Shown one piece after another: positions 34,101 through 42,863 of a stretch of 64,000 nucleotides of DNA. The stretch is from Mucilaginibacter gossypiicola (lineage in GTDB: Bacteria; Bacteroidota; Bacteroidia; Sphingobacteriales; Sphingobacteriaceae). How positions within the stretch are numbered: position 1 is the stretch's first letter; each line of letters opens with the position of its first letter. Location of the stretch: assembly GCF_900110105.1 (NCBI RefSeq), contig NZ_FOCL01000001.1, positions 992,001 through 1,056,000 of the forward strand, read 5' to 3'. A program made the position numbers and the translations under genes. The notes below the pieces were generated by a model. That model saw only the letters and a program-made list of their open reading frames with translations. It did not search any database and was not told where the DNA came from.

Positions 34101-35567
34101 CAAAATTGCAAAGGCAACGGTTTGTGCCATTGGGCGGAACATCTTGCCCTCAATTCCTACCAGGGATAATAATGGCAGGTAAACGATCAGGATAATGATC
34201 TGCCCAAATGCCGCTGATTTCATCAGCTTACTGGCGCTGTCCCGAACCTCACTATCCATTTGTTCGGTTGTAAGTTGTTCTACACCTTTTTGTTTGTAGC
34301 TGCCCGTAGTAATGTGATGGACAACGCTTTCAACAATGATTACTGCGCCATCTACTATAAGGCCAAAATCGATGGCACCTAAGCTCATCAGGTTGCCGGA
34401 GACCCCGAATAGACGCATCATTGAAAAGGCAAACAGCATCGCCAGGGGAATAACGGAAGCTACCACTAACCCCGCACGAAGGTTGCCTAAAAGCAACACC
34501 AATACAAATATGACGATTAGTGCACCCTCCAATAAATTGCGCTCAACGGTGCCAATAGCCCGGCCAACCAGTTCAGTACGGTCAATAAATGGCTCAATTA
34601 CCACACCTTCAGGTAAGGACTTTTGTATCTGCACCATTCGGGCTTTCACATTATCGATCACCTGACTGAAGTTTTCTCCTTTCAACATCAGTGTAACACC
34701 AGCAACGACTTCGCCTTCGCCATTACGGGTTACTGCGCCGTAACGGGTCGCGCTGCCGAATTGCACCGTAGCTATATCCCGGATCAATATCGGTGAACCT
34801 TTGCTGTTTTTTACAACGATCTTGCGGATATCATCCAGATTTTGAACCTGGCCTAAACCACGAATGAAATAGGCATTACTTTGTTGTTCGATGTAAGAAC
34901 CGCCGGTGTTTTCATTGTTCTTCTCCAGTGCCTGATATATTTCAGGAATGGTTAAGCCTAATGAATTGAGTTTATCATTATCTAATGCAATTTCATATTG
35001 CTTGACGTAACCACCCCAGCCGCTTACCTCGGCCACGCCAACTGTGCCTGCCAGCTGCGTACGAACCAGCCAATCCTGCAAAGTCCGCAGGTCAGTGGCA
35101 GTATATTTATTTTCATACCCTTTTTTGGCATGAATTACATATTGGTATATTTCTCCTAAACCAGTGGTGATAGGCGCCAAAACGGGCTCACCAAAACCGT
35201 TTGGAATACTACTTTCAGCTTCCTTTAATTGGGCGTTAACTTGTTGTCTTGCCCAATAAATGTCCACGTTATCTTTAAATACAATGGTGATAACGGATAT
35301 GCCCGAACGGGATATCGAGCGTTTCTCAATGATCCCGGCTATATTGGCCATGGATATTTCTATGGGAGCAGTAATAAATTGCTCCACCTCTTGTGCGCCG
35401 AGGCTCGGCGCTTGTGTAATGATCTGTACCTGGTTATTGGTAATATCGGGTTGCGCGTCAATCGGCAGGTTGACAGCGGAATAAATACCCACCAGTATTA
35501 AAACCAGCGTCATGATCCCGATTGTTACCTTGTTCCTGATAGAGAACGAGATAATCTTATCAAACAT
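31191..35567 (-). CDS. CzcA/CusA-type RND metal pump fused to a TolC-like outer-membrane channel
   Basis: This 1458-residue protein has two parts. Residues 1 to about 1040 are a complete heavy-metal RND proton antiporter with 12 membrane helices and two periplasmic loops. The proton-relay motif in helix 4 reads DFGLIVDGAVIIVE, the form found in Co/Zn/Cd pumps (CzcA) rather than Cu/Ag pumps (CusA). Residues about 1070-1458 are a TolC/CzcC-type channel protomer, with LTLDSAIAKALRNNLQIR and two long coiled-coil repeats. Between them lies a signal-peptide-like stretch (LIVLFIVGGALLLQPGRSQAQ, about 1046-1066), so the product may be cleaved into pump and channel. Fusions of this type are known in Bacteroidota. 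The reading frame is uninterrupted. Confidence 0.92.
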   Translation of the reverse strand: MFDKIISFSIRNKVTIGIMTLVLILVGIYSAVNLPIDAQPDITNNQVQIITQAPSLGAQEVEQFITAPIEISMANIAGIIEKRSISRSGISVITIVFKDNVDIYWARQQVNAQLKEAESSIPNGFGEPVLAPITTGLGEIYQYVIHAKKGYENKYTATDLRTLQDWLVRTQLAGTVGVAEVSGWGGYVKQYEIALDNDKLNSLGLTIPEIYQALEKNNENTGGSYIEQQSNAYFIRGLGQVQNLDDIRKIVVKNSKGSPILIRDIATVQFGSATRYGAVTRNGEGEVVAGVTLMLKGENFSQVIDNVKARMVQIQKSLPEGVVIEPFIDRTELVGRAIGTVERNLLEGALIVIFVLVLLLGNLRAGLVVASVIPLAMLFAFSMMRLFGVSGNLMSLGAIDFGLIVDGAVIIVESVVHHITTGSYKQKGVEQLTTEQMDSEVRDSASKLMKSAAFGQIIILIVYLPLLSLVGIEGKMFRPMAQTVAFAILGAFVLSLTYVPMASALLLSKKTSHKPNISDHIIGFLQNIYQKTLVVILKAKVITVTIVFILFGIAIWTFSRMGGEFIPTLEEGDLTVEISMMQGTSLTEVVKTFSKAEKILKDQFPEIKQAVTRIGSSEIPTDPMPIEKGDMMLAMKPKAEWKTAKTREEITEKMEEALSVIPGINVEISQPMQMRFNELMTGIRQDVAIKIYGDDLDVLATQANKIAKLIDHVKGVREPYVEKVSGLPQIQVAYNRDKMAQYGLNISDVNMILKTAFAGSVAGVVFEGEKRFDMVVRLNRDLRENISGVENLLIPLPSGNKVPLSQVADISFKDAPAQVSREDGKRRIYVGFNVKDRDVESTVKEIQAKLNNSLKLPSGYYLTYGGQFQNLQAAKARLSIAVPAALLFILILLYVTFRSIKESLLIFTAVPLASMGGVAALLLRGMPFSISAGVGFIALFGVAVLNGIVLIGYFNQLKEEGWDNIYDRVLEGTKTRLRPVLMTASVASLGFLPMALSSSAGAEVQKPLATVVIGGLITATFLTLFVLPCLYLLFNRKETILVKTPKTLIVLFIVGGALLLQPGRSQAQNNPPLTLDSAIAKALRNNLQIRSVRLSVEQSRVLQKSGTDIPKTDLTITQDPTSGGNMDNAIGITQNIAWPGLYKNQRKLLNQQTILAERTGDVARMEITRNVRNAYYAYLLSREMMRILNYQDSIYNGFVKRAEVRLKTGETSNLELFSAKNKYQEVQALKIGVQADLKSNELALKQLLNTNQPILIAESKLPMLLTASSDTLNTSRNAQVNAELQNIEVANARIAVEKSKGMPDLKLGYNQQLLISGFNPAGIDRSYSPGTRIAGIQFGVALPIFNGANRSRIKAEKISSQIAQANYQNTQSQVRLQYEQEIQQYQKFRQAVDYYTSGGLKQADEQLRITQVSFNLGEIGYIEYIQNISAAVQTKLAYVEAVSRLNQSAIQVQYLRGE

Positions 35568-35642
35568 AAATTGTAAAAATTAATACGAATAAGGGATAGC
35601 CTTGCAAATTTGATTGCAGGCGAAACATTTAAGAAAATCGTA

Positions 35643-35957
35643 TTAACCTATTTGAGGGGGCTGCCAGATATTGATTGGCTGATCCTGAATAGCAGCTATG
35701 CTATAATTAGGATATTCCCGAATTATCGATTGGATAAAAATACTGATGGCAACCCTTGCAGTTAACGTTCTTGCTGTAGAGCAACAAGAGCAAGTACAAA
35801 AAGGTGGGCAGGTTTCTTGACCTCTTTCATCGTTCGCAGAATGACTTTTTTGAACCGTCACATGCATTACGCTGGCAATCATATCCTCTCTATCCTGACA
35901 GGGCAGGATGGCAAGGATCGTCATATAGACGCTGAATATGATAGCCAAGTATTTCAT
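35643..35957 (-). CDS. small secreted Cys-rich protein, DUF6660-like
   Basis: This protein of about 104 residues has an N-terminal hydrophobic signal (KYLAIIFSVYMTILAILPC) and a Cys/His-bearing segment with CPPFCTCSCC near residues 58-67, which could bind metal. Small secreted proteins of this type often sit ahead of CusA genes in Bacteroidota. It is the first gene of the efflux operon, 75 bases before the pump. The start at 35957 is chosen because the TACCTTTG promoter box (35964-35971) overlaps the alternative TTG start at 35966. A role as periplasmic metal buffer or sensor is inference. Confidence 0.75.
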   Translation of the reverse strand: MKYLAIIFSVYMTILAILPCQDREDMIASVMHVTVQKSHSANDERGQETCPPFCTCSCCSTARTLTARVAISIFIQSIIREYPNYSIAAIQDQPINIWQPPQIG

Positions 35958-35963
35958 ATCCTG

Positions 35964-35971
35964 CAAAGGTA
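35964..35971 (-). promoter_or_regulatory. Bacteroidota -7 promoter box for the efflux operon
   Basis: The minus strand reads TACCTTTG, an exact TAnnTTTG, 7 bases before the ATG at 35957. The upstream -33 element is weak, which fits a regulated promoter. Confidence 0.55.
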
Positions 35972-36422
35972 AAGAATTAATTTACTGATGCAGTTCCGTT
36001 TATTTATTTGCAATGGCATTGCATTTTAAACTACTTAGTTGATATGCTCGAATTATTGAACCGAAGAGGACTTTTCTGAATTCTCGAACCGTTTAGATTT
36101 TCTCAAATTCTTTAAAAAAAGCGTATCGATTCAATCAAGCGGTTCGAAGTTAGTCTTGCCCGGGCTGATACCGTACATCTCCTGACGGGAAATTCGAATT
36201 ATATAATTGAGCAAGAGCGTGTTTTAAGCTCATTTTAGAAAACGCTTACCGAACAGTCTGCGAACTGTATATATTATGGTTCGAAAACTGCCCGGTCTAA
36301 AGTTTATTCTAAGCCCTATCTGGATCAAAATCTTTTGCCGAAAACATGCGTACTTATCGATTCTTTGTTTATTAATATTTGATTGGATATAACCGCCCAT
36401 TGACACGATGATTGTGACAATG
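35967..36422. other. gene-free spacer between efflux operon and glycan operon
   Basis: This 456-base spacer holds the efflux promoter at its left end. The rest has no open frame or terminator. The octamer GGTTCGAA occurs twice (36141-36148, 36278-36285), and CGAACCG at 36089-36095 forms a loose inverted repeat with the first copy. No function is assigned. Confidence 0.4.
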
Positions 36423-37229
36423 TTAATGCGAAAGAATTTTACTCATTTGTTTGGTGATCATTGTCGCGGCCGATTTTGGATTTAACCGGTATAATATATC
36501 CATGATCCGGGCGTCTTTGCCTACTATAATCCGGTATTTATCTTTTTCAATCCCAGCAATCATCATTTGCGCAGCCTCTGTAGCGCTTAATATTTTACGG
36601 GCTTTAGCTTTTCCCTCTTGGGGTTTTGGCATTTCGAGCCCCGAGTTGCTAAGAATATTTGTATTCACGCCACCTGGAAACACGACTGAAACTTTCACAG
36701 TTGTACCAGTTAATTCAGCATAAAGCCCCTCGGTCAGCAACTTTACTGCCGCCTTTGATGCACCGTAGATCGTTTGACCGGGGACTGGCAAAAATCCGCC
36801 CATGCTCGAAATATTGATGATATGTGCTTCCGGCCGTGTGAGCAGATGGGGTAATAATGACTTTATAAGATAGAGTGTACCATAGAAGTTGACATTCATT
36901 ACCCGGTCTATCAAATCGTAACTCAGATCATTTACCCGCACAAACGGTTGTATGATACCGGCATTATTGATTAGCCCATCGATATATCCGTTTTCTGCAA
37001 TAAGCTTTACAGCCCTTTCCTCAACCGCTGATTTGTCGGTAATGTCAATGACATGGGTAGTCAGGCTTGCGCTTTTCTGTCCAGCAAGTTTTGCCGTTTC
37101 CTCCAACCCGGTTTCATTAATATCTAATGCGACAACTTTTACTTCTTTTAACAATAAGGCAAGTACTAACTCGCGACCCATACCACTCCCGCCGCCGGTA
37201 ACTACAATGGTTTTATTTTGAACTTTCAT
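36423..37229 (-). CDS. short-chain dehydrogenase/reductase, last gene of the glycan operon
   Basis: This protein of 268 residues (from ATG 37229) is a classical SDR with TGGGSGMG near residues 11-18, NNAG near 88, an active-site Ser in INISSMGG and YGASK (Tyr-x3-Lys) near 153. The extra C-terminal 60 residues (after the core) match SDRs that act on lipids or sugars. The start lies 1 base after the GH106 stop, so translation is probably coupled. A start 24 bases upstream would overlap the GH106 gene. Within the operon it might oxidise a released sugar such as rhamnose, but nothing in the sequence proves it. Confidence 0.87.
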   Translation of the reverse strand: MKVQNKTIVVTGGGSGMGRELVLALLLKEVKVVALDINETGLEETAKLAGQKSASLTTHVIDITDKSAVEERAVKLIAENGYIDGLINNAGIIQPFVRVNDLSYDLIDRVMNVNFYGTLYLIKSLLPHLLTRPEAHIINISSMGGFLPVPGQTIYGASKAAVKLLTEGLYAELTGTTVKVSVVFPGGVNTNILSNSGLEMPKPQEGKAKARKILSATEAAQMMIAGIEKDKYRIIVGKDARIMDILYRLNPKSAATMITKQMSKILSH

Positions 37230-37230
37230 T

Positions 37231-40077
37231 TTATTGCTTTTCGCTAATGACAACAGGGCCTGCTAAGCCGGCAGCCATCGTCTGGTCTTCTTTACCTTTG
37301 AATTGTTTATAGTGAACGTCTCCCTGCTTTGCCTTGCCTATAAAGCCATTTAATTGACCAGTTGTAACCCGAACCTCGATCTTATTATCACCAGAAATAA
37401 GAAACGGACCTATATCAAGCATATATGGTGCAAATAGCCGTTTACCTGCAAATTTGCCATTGATATAAACTTCAGCAGTGTAATACACCTTGCCGAGGTC
37501 GAGATAAACCGGTGAACCTGTACGGATATTATCCCATTGAAATGATGAAGTATAAATGCCCTCTGATGATGAAAATTTCAGTTTATCATTCATTCTCCAG
37601 TCAAAGAGGGGACTGTTTTTCAATTCGAGACTATCTGTTTTTAAGTCCCATTGATCAACCGTAATGATTTTCTTTGCGCGGTCATCTATTGGAGGTTTCT
37701 GTGCGGGGATAGTTGTAATATATTTAGTAGATGCGTATAAAATAATCGAGCCATAAGGTGGCATCCGATAGCTGATCAGAGAGCCACTATTTTTAATCGT
37801 TGTCCCTTCATCAGCATTCATCCAGTAGCTGCTTTTATATTTTTTATCCAGCGACAGGGAAAGTGTTTGCCATTGGTCGCTCTTATTCCAGATAAATTCG
37901 ATGCGACTGCCGTCGGTCATATCCCGCTGTACCTCACGCGTAAAATGGTATTCTCCGTTGAACTTAACGGCGTTGCGCAAGCCCTTTATCCATTTCGTTA
38001 AAGCGGTACTATTTCCAAGATATTGGCTATTAGCGGATCTCAATGCCGCCTTTATGGCCCGACTGGTCAGCTTATCGTTGCGCTGCCAATCTAAATAAGA
38101 AGGTTGAACCTGTGGCAATTGCCCCATAGCAGCCAGCCTCATACCGTTTGCAGCAAGAGATCTTATTTTTTGCGCGGTTTTTAGCTGGATGACAGAATCG
38201 TCGGCTAAAATAAGTGACTGGTAACTGTTTCCGCGTATATTGATCTGATGCTCATTTGTTAATTCGGCTTTTTGGATAGATTCATCGTTTACCCAATCCC
38301 AGGTAATCCCGTTAGCATATAATTGATTGATGAGCGGGTAAACTTTTGCAGCCCAGGCTTCCTTAGTCGCATTTTTTGCTTCTTTGGTTGTAGGAAGCGG
38401 TCCCTCAACATTGGCCAAGTAGCCATCGGCCAATATTTCTTCAGGGTTAGCCGGCAAACCATTCACATCCATAAAAGGAAAATAGATCAGCACATCGACG
38501 TGCGCTTTTCCGGAACGCAGCGCGTATTGGGTTCTGTTGATATATTCATTAACCTGCTTTTGATCTTTCCAAAAGATATTGCCCTCGCCAAGGTTAGAAG
38601 AAAAATTTACAGCTGAAATCAACGGTGTTGAGAATGCGTACCAGCCTTCGGGGCCTAAATCTTTCGGCGTGTAACGATAAGGCACACCATGATAAATAAT
38701 CTGGTTGACACCCACCGCAAACAATTTATCAACGGCGACTTTAATTTTCTGCGGCGTATTCGTATAAGCTCTCCCATTAAAAACTACCGATTCGGACGAT
38801 ATGATGGGTTTATTGTACAAGTGCCCTCCCGAAGTCATGATTTTCACATTGGCTTCCGGCCCGAGCATACTCTCCGTTTCCGGGATCGAGGCATGCCCTG
38901 CTGCCGCGATCATGTCCAGATTAAAGCCGTATGATTGAGCCCGGTGCAACAAACCTTGTGGTTCAAGCCAGTTTTTGGTAACATCTAAAAACTGATCAGT
39001 AAATAATTCGCTGACAGTTAGGTCGTAGTCGTATTTTAAACGCCAGTCCTCCTTTGAAAAAGTAAAATCAGGTGCGGCATGCGGGTTCATGTAGTCCACG
39101 TAATTATACTTCTTCTGCATTTCTGCAGGCAGCCATGGAGTAATATCATACCCACGATGCTTTTTAAAATATTCGATAAAACCATGAGAGAAAAAACGGT
39201 CAACGGCAAACTCGTAACTATCGTCAAAAACGGCCCTCATCGGGTTGCCGAAATAGGCTTTTAAGCCTGTCCGCTCACCAAATAAATGCCGGTAGCTTTT
39301 AAGTACTTTGGCTGAATCAAGGTGATTTACTACCGGACCTTGAACGGGTGTTGCCGCCATTGTTTTTTCGCCCTGCGGTTTGCTCCAGAAAGCGATGATT
39401 TTCCAACTCCCCGCAGGGCTGTTCCAGTAAAGCGAATCCTTTTTAACTTGTGAGGTTAGCACAATGATCGATTTAGGATCAAGCGAAACCGTTGTGTTTT
39501 TATCATCCCCTTTTTTAGAGAGCGTTTTGACAGCCAATACAGCTTCCAAATGCGAAGGTCCTGAAGTGTTATTGGCCACCGATGGAACAACAATAGCGAT
39601 ATCTCCGCCTGTTACATCTTTTTCAGCAAATGCAAGCGTAATAAAACCGTCTTCATCTTTAAGGAACGGCCCGCCCGGCGGCCAGCCGCTGCCATCAGTC
39701 ATATCGATAGTTAACCCACGCTTCCTGGCTTCCCTCATGACTGCAGCTACATTGGCATAATAGTCAGGCGTATCCCAGGTCACAATCTTAGCTTTTGCTT
39801 CCGGCGTTCCGGGTATAAAGAAATTAAGTGGCTGGATTTCCATGCCGCCAAAATCATGATCAGCGAAGAGATTGATCTCGCGTTTCAGCTCCACCGAATC
39901 AACAAAGTTCCCTGGCCACCACCAACGTGCGAATGGCGCAAATTGAATTGATGGTTTATGAAAAGTCGCAGGGTTGAAATCATATATGGGAAACCAACGG
40001 GTTGATTTTTCCTGCGCAAACAACGAAACAGGGATCAGCAACAAGATATACCCAATTAGTTTTCGGAAAGCATTCAT
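37231..40077 (-). CDS. secreted GH106-type alpha-L-rhamnosidase
   Basis: This 948-residue protein has a signal peptide (LIGYILLLIPVSLFAQ) and the layout of GH106 enzymes: a large catalytic barrel with RWWWPGNFV, GGMEIQPLN and DGSGWPPGGPF, then a region with ESMLGPEANVKIMTSGGHLY, and C-terminal beta domains including a galactose-binding-like jelly roll (VYINGKFAGKRLFAPYMLDI). Characterised GH106 enzymes remove terminal alpha-L-rhamnose from rhamnogalacturonans. It shares the full-length layout with the second copy at 60396. It is co-transcribed with GH2 and GH3 genes. The family call is confident; the linkage specificity is not. Confidence 0.85.
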   Translation of the reverse strand: MNAFRKLIGYILLLIPVSLFAQEKSTRWFPIYDFNPATFHKPSIQFAPFARWWWPGNFVDSVELKREINLFADHDFGGMEIQPLNFFIPGTPEAKAKIVTWDTPDYYANVAAVMREARKRGLTIDMTDGSGWPPGGPFLKDEDGFITLAFAEKDVTGGDIAIVVPSVANNTSGPSHLEAVLAVKTLSKKGDDKNTTVSLDPKSIIVLTSQVKKDSLYWNSPAGSWKIIAFWSKPQGEKTMAATPVQGPVVNHLDSAKVLKSYRHLFGERTGLKAYFGNPMRAVFDDSYEFAVDRFFSHGFIEYFKKHRGYDITPWLPAEMQKKYNYVDYMNPHAAPDFTFSKEDWRLKYDYDLTVSELFTDQFLDVTKNWLEPQGLLHRAQSYGFNLDMIAAAGHASIPETESMLGPEANVKIMTSGGHLYNKPIISSESVVFNGRAYTNTPQKIKVAVDKLFAVGVNQIIYHGVPYRYTPKDLGPEGWYAFSTPLISAVNFSSNLGEGNIFWKDQKQVNEYINRTQYALRSGKAHVDVLIYFPFMDVNGLPANPEEILADGYLANVEGPLPTTKEAKNATKEAWAAKVYPLINQLYANGITWDWVNDESIQKAELTNEHQINIRGNSYQSLILADDSVIQLKTAQKIRSLAANGMRLAAMGQLPQVQPSYLDWQRNDKLTSRAIKAALRSANSQYLGNSTALTKWIKGLRNAVKFNGEYHFTREVQRDMTDGSRIEFIWNKSDQWQTLSLSLDKKYKSSYWMNADEGTTIKNSGSLISYRMPPYGSIILYASTKYITTIPAQKPPIDDRAKKIITVDQWDLKTDSLELKNSPLFDWRMNDKLKFSSSEGIYTSSFQWDNIRTGSPVYLDLGKVYYTAEVYINGKFAGKRLFAPYMLDIGPFLISGDNKIEVRVTTGQLNGFIGKAKQGDVHYKQFKGKEDQTMAAGLAGPVVISEKQ

Positions 40078-40087
40078 GATTTGATCT

Positions 40088-42436
40088 TTAATTTTTCAGC
40101 TCGTCTATTGACGCTTGAGGTGCCAACGCTTTATGAACTTTTTCAACGGTCAGTGATCCTGGTAACGTGAATCCCTTTTGCAGTTTGATATCCTCACTTG
40201 ACGCGCCTATCTTTACTACATATTTCCCTGCATCAGCTATCCAGGCCGATTTGCCGGTATTGAACGAAGCCAGGTCTTTTGCATTTAAAGTGAAGGTCAG
40301 GGTTTGTGATTCGCCAGGCTTTAACAATCGTGTTTTGGCAAATCCCTTTAGCTCTTCTGAAGGCTTATCTAATTGTCCTTTAGGGGCCGTCAAATAAAGC
40401 TCCGCAACCTCCTTGCCTGCGGTATTGCCGGAATTGGTTATAGTAACAGAGGCTGTTAGTTTATCATGAAAAGTAAGGCCGCTTAGTTTTAGATTACTAT
40501 AGGTAAATTTGGTATACGATAGGCCATACCCAAACTCATAAGCAGGTTTTATTTTAAAAGTATGATAATAGCGGTAGCCGACGTAAATACCTTCCTGATA
40601 AATTACTTCTGCCGGAATCGATTTACCCATCATTCCCATGGTAGCTTTTTCTGGAAATTCTTTACCAGGGAAGTTCTTGGCAGATGGCACATCACTGTAA
40701 ACCGTAGGAAAAGTGGTCGCCAGTTTTCCGGATGGGTTTACCTTCCCGCTCAAAACATCTGCGATTGCATTGCCTCCTTCTTCGCCCGGTTCCCAGGCAA
40801 GTAAGATCGCATCTACCTTATCGCGAAATGTGGTTACGTCGATCACCCCTCCGATATTCAATACGGCAATTACCGGTTTGTGCTTGGCGTGGAAAGCATC
40901 TGAAACCTGGTTAATCATATCAGCTTCCTGGCTGGTTAGTCGGTAATCGCCTTCTACTTTGCGATCATTGCCTTCGCCAGCATTACGACCGATATAGACG
41001 ATCGCCAAATCGGAAGCGTCAGCTTTTTGGGTCACAACACTACCATCAACTATATATTCTGGGGCAAACGGACTTGGGTTCATAATTTCCTGTATCAAAG
41101 GCTTCTTAGGATGCTTTGCTGCGTAATCGCTCAAATAGTCTTTATAGCTTTTTTGAAGTGATGCGTCGACTTTAAAGCCAGCGTTAGTCAATCCGTCAGC
41201 CAACGAAATAGCATAAGGTTTATTTACGTCCCCGCTACCTGTACCGCCGGCAATCAAGTCGTAACCATGTGTGCCAAATAATGCCACAGTAGCGCCGCTA
41301 TGTGCCGGTAGTGCCTGAGCTGAATTTTTTAATAAAACCATACTTTCTGCGGCGGCCATTCTTGCTACCTGCGCATGGGCTTTTAAATCGGCTTTATTCG
41401 GATAATCAAATCCCTTAGCCGTTAATGTTTTCAGCCAGACATTTAAAATGCCTTCAACATTTTTATCCAGTACGGCTTCAGACAGCTTGCCGCTTTTAAC
41501 AGCCTCAGTAATGGCTTTGATCTGTGCCGGCGAACCGGGCATGAGCAGGTTGTTACCGGCCTGCATCTGGGCCACGGCATCTTTACCGCCAAACCAATCG
41601 GTCATAACCATTCCTTTGAAACCCCAGTCATCACGCAGTATTTTGGTGATCAGGTCATTGCTCTCCGATGTATAAGTACCGTTAACCAAATTGTAAGAGC
41701 TCATGATCGCCCACGGTTGGGATCTTTTTACCGCGATCTCGAAGTTGCGCAGGTATATTTCACGCAAAGCACGTTCGCTAATGATTTCGTTTACCGAAGC
41801 GCGGTTAGTTTCCTGGTTATTAGCCGCAAAATGCTTCAATGTCGCCCCAACTCCCTGCGATTGGATTCCATTAATGATGGCCGCTGCCGCAGAACCCGAT
41901 ACGAGCGGATCTTCGGAATAATACTCAAAATTTCGCCCCCCCAACGGGTTGCGATGAATATTAGCGCCGGGCCCCAATATAAAATCAATACCGTAATCTT
42001 TAATTTCTTCACCAAAGGCTACCCCTACTTTGTGAATCAGCGTGGTATCCCAGCTTGAAGCAAGTAAAGTGCCTACGGGCCAGGCAGTAGAAAAATTATT
42101 ATTAGCAGAGTCTTTAGCTGTCATTGCCCAGCGATGGATACCTGAAGGACCATCAGCCATGCTGATTGATGGAATGCCAAATTTGGCAAGAGGTATTGTG
42201 TGACCTGAGATTGCAAAAATTTTATCAGGCGTTTCATCATTGGAACCCATGCTCATTCCAGGTAAGGAGAAACCTTTGCCCACAACAATTTTTACTTTAT
42301 CATCAAGTGACATCGCCTTTACGATGGCCTTGATCGGGTCTTTACCAAACTGCGGTGCGGTTCCCTGTGCAAAAACGCCTTGTCCCGATAATACCAAAGC
42401 TATTGCGGCGAAACGGGCGATCATTGATCTTTTCAT
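40088..42436 (-). CDS. secreted GH3 beta-glycosidase
   Basis: This 782-residue protein has a signal peptide (MIARFAAIALVLSGQGVFAQ) and the three GH3 parts. The (beta/alpha)8 domain includes NIHRNPLGGRNFEYYSEDP and KHFAANNQE, with the nucleophile Asp in MVMTDWFGG near residue 288. The alpha/beta sandwich follows (AIVYIGRNAGEGNDR), then a C-terminal fibronectin-like domain (GKEVAELYLTAPKG). Such enzymes release terminal beta-linked glucose, xylose or related sugars. It lies between a small secreted protein and the GH106 gene with gaps of 19 and 10 bases, so it is part of the five-gene operon. Confidence 0.92.
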   Translation of the reverse strand: MKRSMIARFAAIALVLSGQGVFAQGTAPQFGKDPIKAIVKAMSLDDKVKIVVGKGFSLPGMSMGSNDETPDKIFAISGHTIPLAKFGIPSISMADGPSGIHRWAMTAKDSANNNFSTAWPVGTLLASSWDTTLIHKVGVAFGEEIKDYGIDFILGPGANIHRNPLGGRNFEYYSEDPLVSGSAAAAIINGIQSQGVGATLKHFAANNQETNRASVNEIISERALREIYLRNFEIAVKRSQPWAIMSSYNLVNGTYTSESNDLITKILRDDWGFKGMVMTDWFGGKDAVAQMQAGNNLLMPGSPAQIKAITEAVKSGKLSEAVLDKNVEGILNVWLKTLTAKGFDYPNKADLKAHAQVARMAAAESMVLLKNSAQALPAHSGATVALFGTHGYDLIAGGTGSGDVNKPYAISLADGLTNAGFKVDASLQKSYKDYLSDYAAKHPKKPLIQEIMNPSPFAPEYIVDGSVVTQKADASDLAIVYIGRNAGEGNDRKVEGDYRLTSQEADMINQVSDAFHAKHKPVIAVLNIGGVIDVTTFRDKVDAILLAWEPGEEGGNAIADVLSGKVNPSGKLATTFPTVYSDVPSAKNFPGKEFPEKATMGMMGKSIPAEVIYQEGIYVGYRYYHTFKIKPAYEFGYGLSYTKFTYSNLKLSGLTFHDKLTASVTITNSGNTAGKEVAELYLTAPKGQLDKPSEELKGFAKTRLLKPGESQTLTFTLNAKDLASFNTGKSAWIADAGKYVVKIGASSEDIKLQKGFTLPGSLTVEKVHKALAPQASIDELKN

Positions 42437-42455
42437 TTTTTACAGATTAAAAAAT

Positions 42456-42833
42456 TTATTTGGTTTCTTTCACGCGCGCCCCTTTGGCATCAAACATTCC
42501 CATTAAACTGCCTTTCACGTGGTCGTCATCTACAGGGTCAAGCGTAAGCGTTACATCATAACTTTGGATCGTGAACGCCGCTGTGATGGTCTTATATTTT
42601 TCTTCTACAGAAGTGATTTTTGTCAATTCCTTGCCGGTTGAATCCTGAACAACGCCGCCCAATTTGCCATCTTTTCTTTCCAGTACAAAAGTCATTTTGG
42701 AATCACCATTTGGTGTACCCATAACCAGCACATTCCATTTGCCCGGGTAATAATCTGATTTGGTTTGCGCGTGGATATTTAAAGAAATAAATAGTCCGAT
42801 AATGAGTGTAAAAACGAAGTTTAGCTTTTTCAT
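42456..42833 (-). CDS. small secreted protein in the glycan operon, unknown function
   Basis: This 125-residue protein has a signal peptide (MKKLNFVFTLIIGLFISLNIHAQ). The mature part is a predicted beta-rich domain with repeated hairpins (KWNVLVMGTPNGD, MTFVLERKDGKLGG, YDVTLTLDPVDDDHVKG) that resembles small lipocalin-like or calycin barrels. No catalytic motif is visible. It lies 30 bases after the GH2 gene and 19 before the GH3 gene. Its place suggests a periplasmic helper or sugar-binding protein, but the function is not known. Confidence 0.75.
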   Translation of the reverse strand: MKKLNFVFTLIIGLFISLNIHAQTKSDYYPGKWNVLVMGTPNGDSKMTFVLERKDGKLGGVVQDSTGKELTKITSVEEKYKTITAAFTIQSYDVTLTLDPVDDDHVKGSLMGMFDAKGARVKETK

Positions 42834-42863
42834 GATTTTGAGTTTATTGATTTGATTATGTTA

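Noticed and set aside
36089..36285. Recurring GGTTCGAA/CGAACC words as a possible mobile-element end
   Set aside because: Copies are short and irregularly spaced, with no target duplication or transposase; only noted as a weak link to the repeat at 46437.
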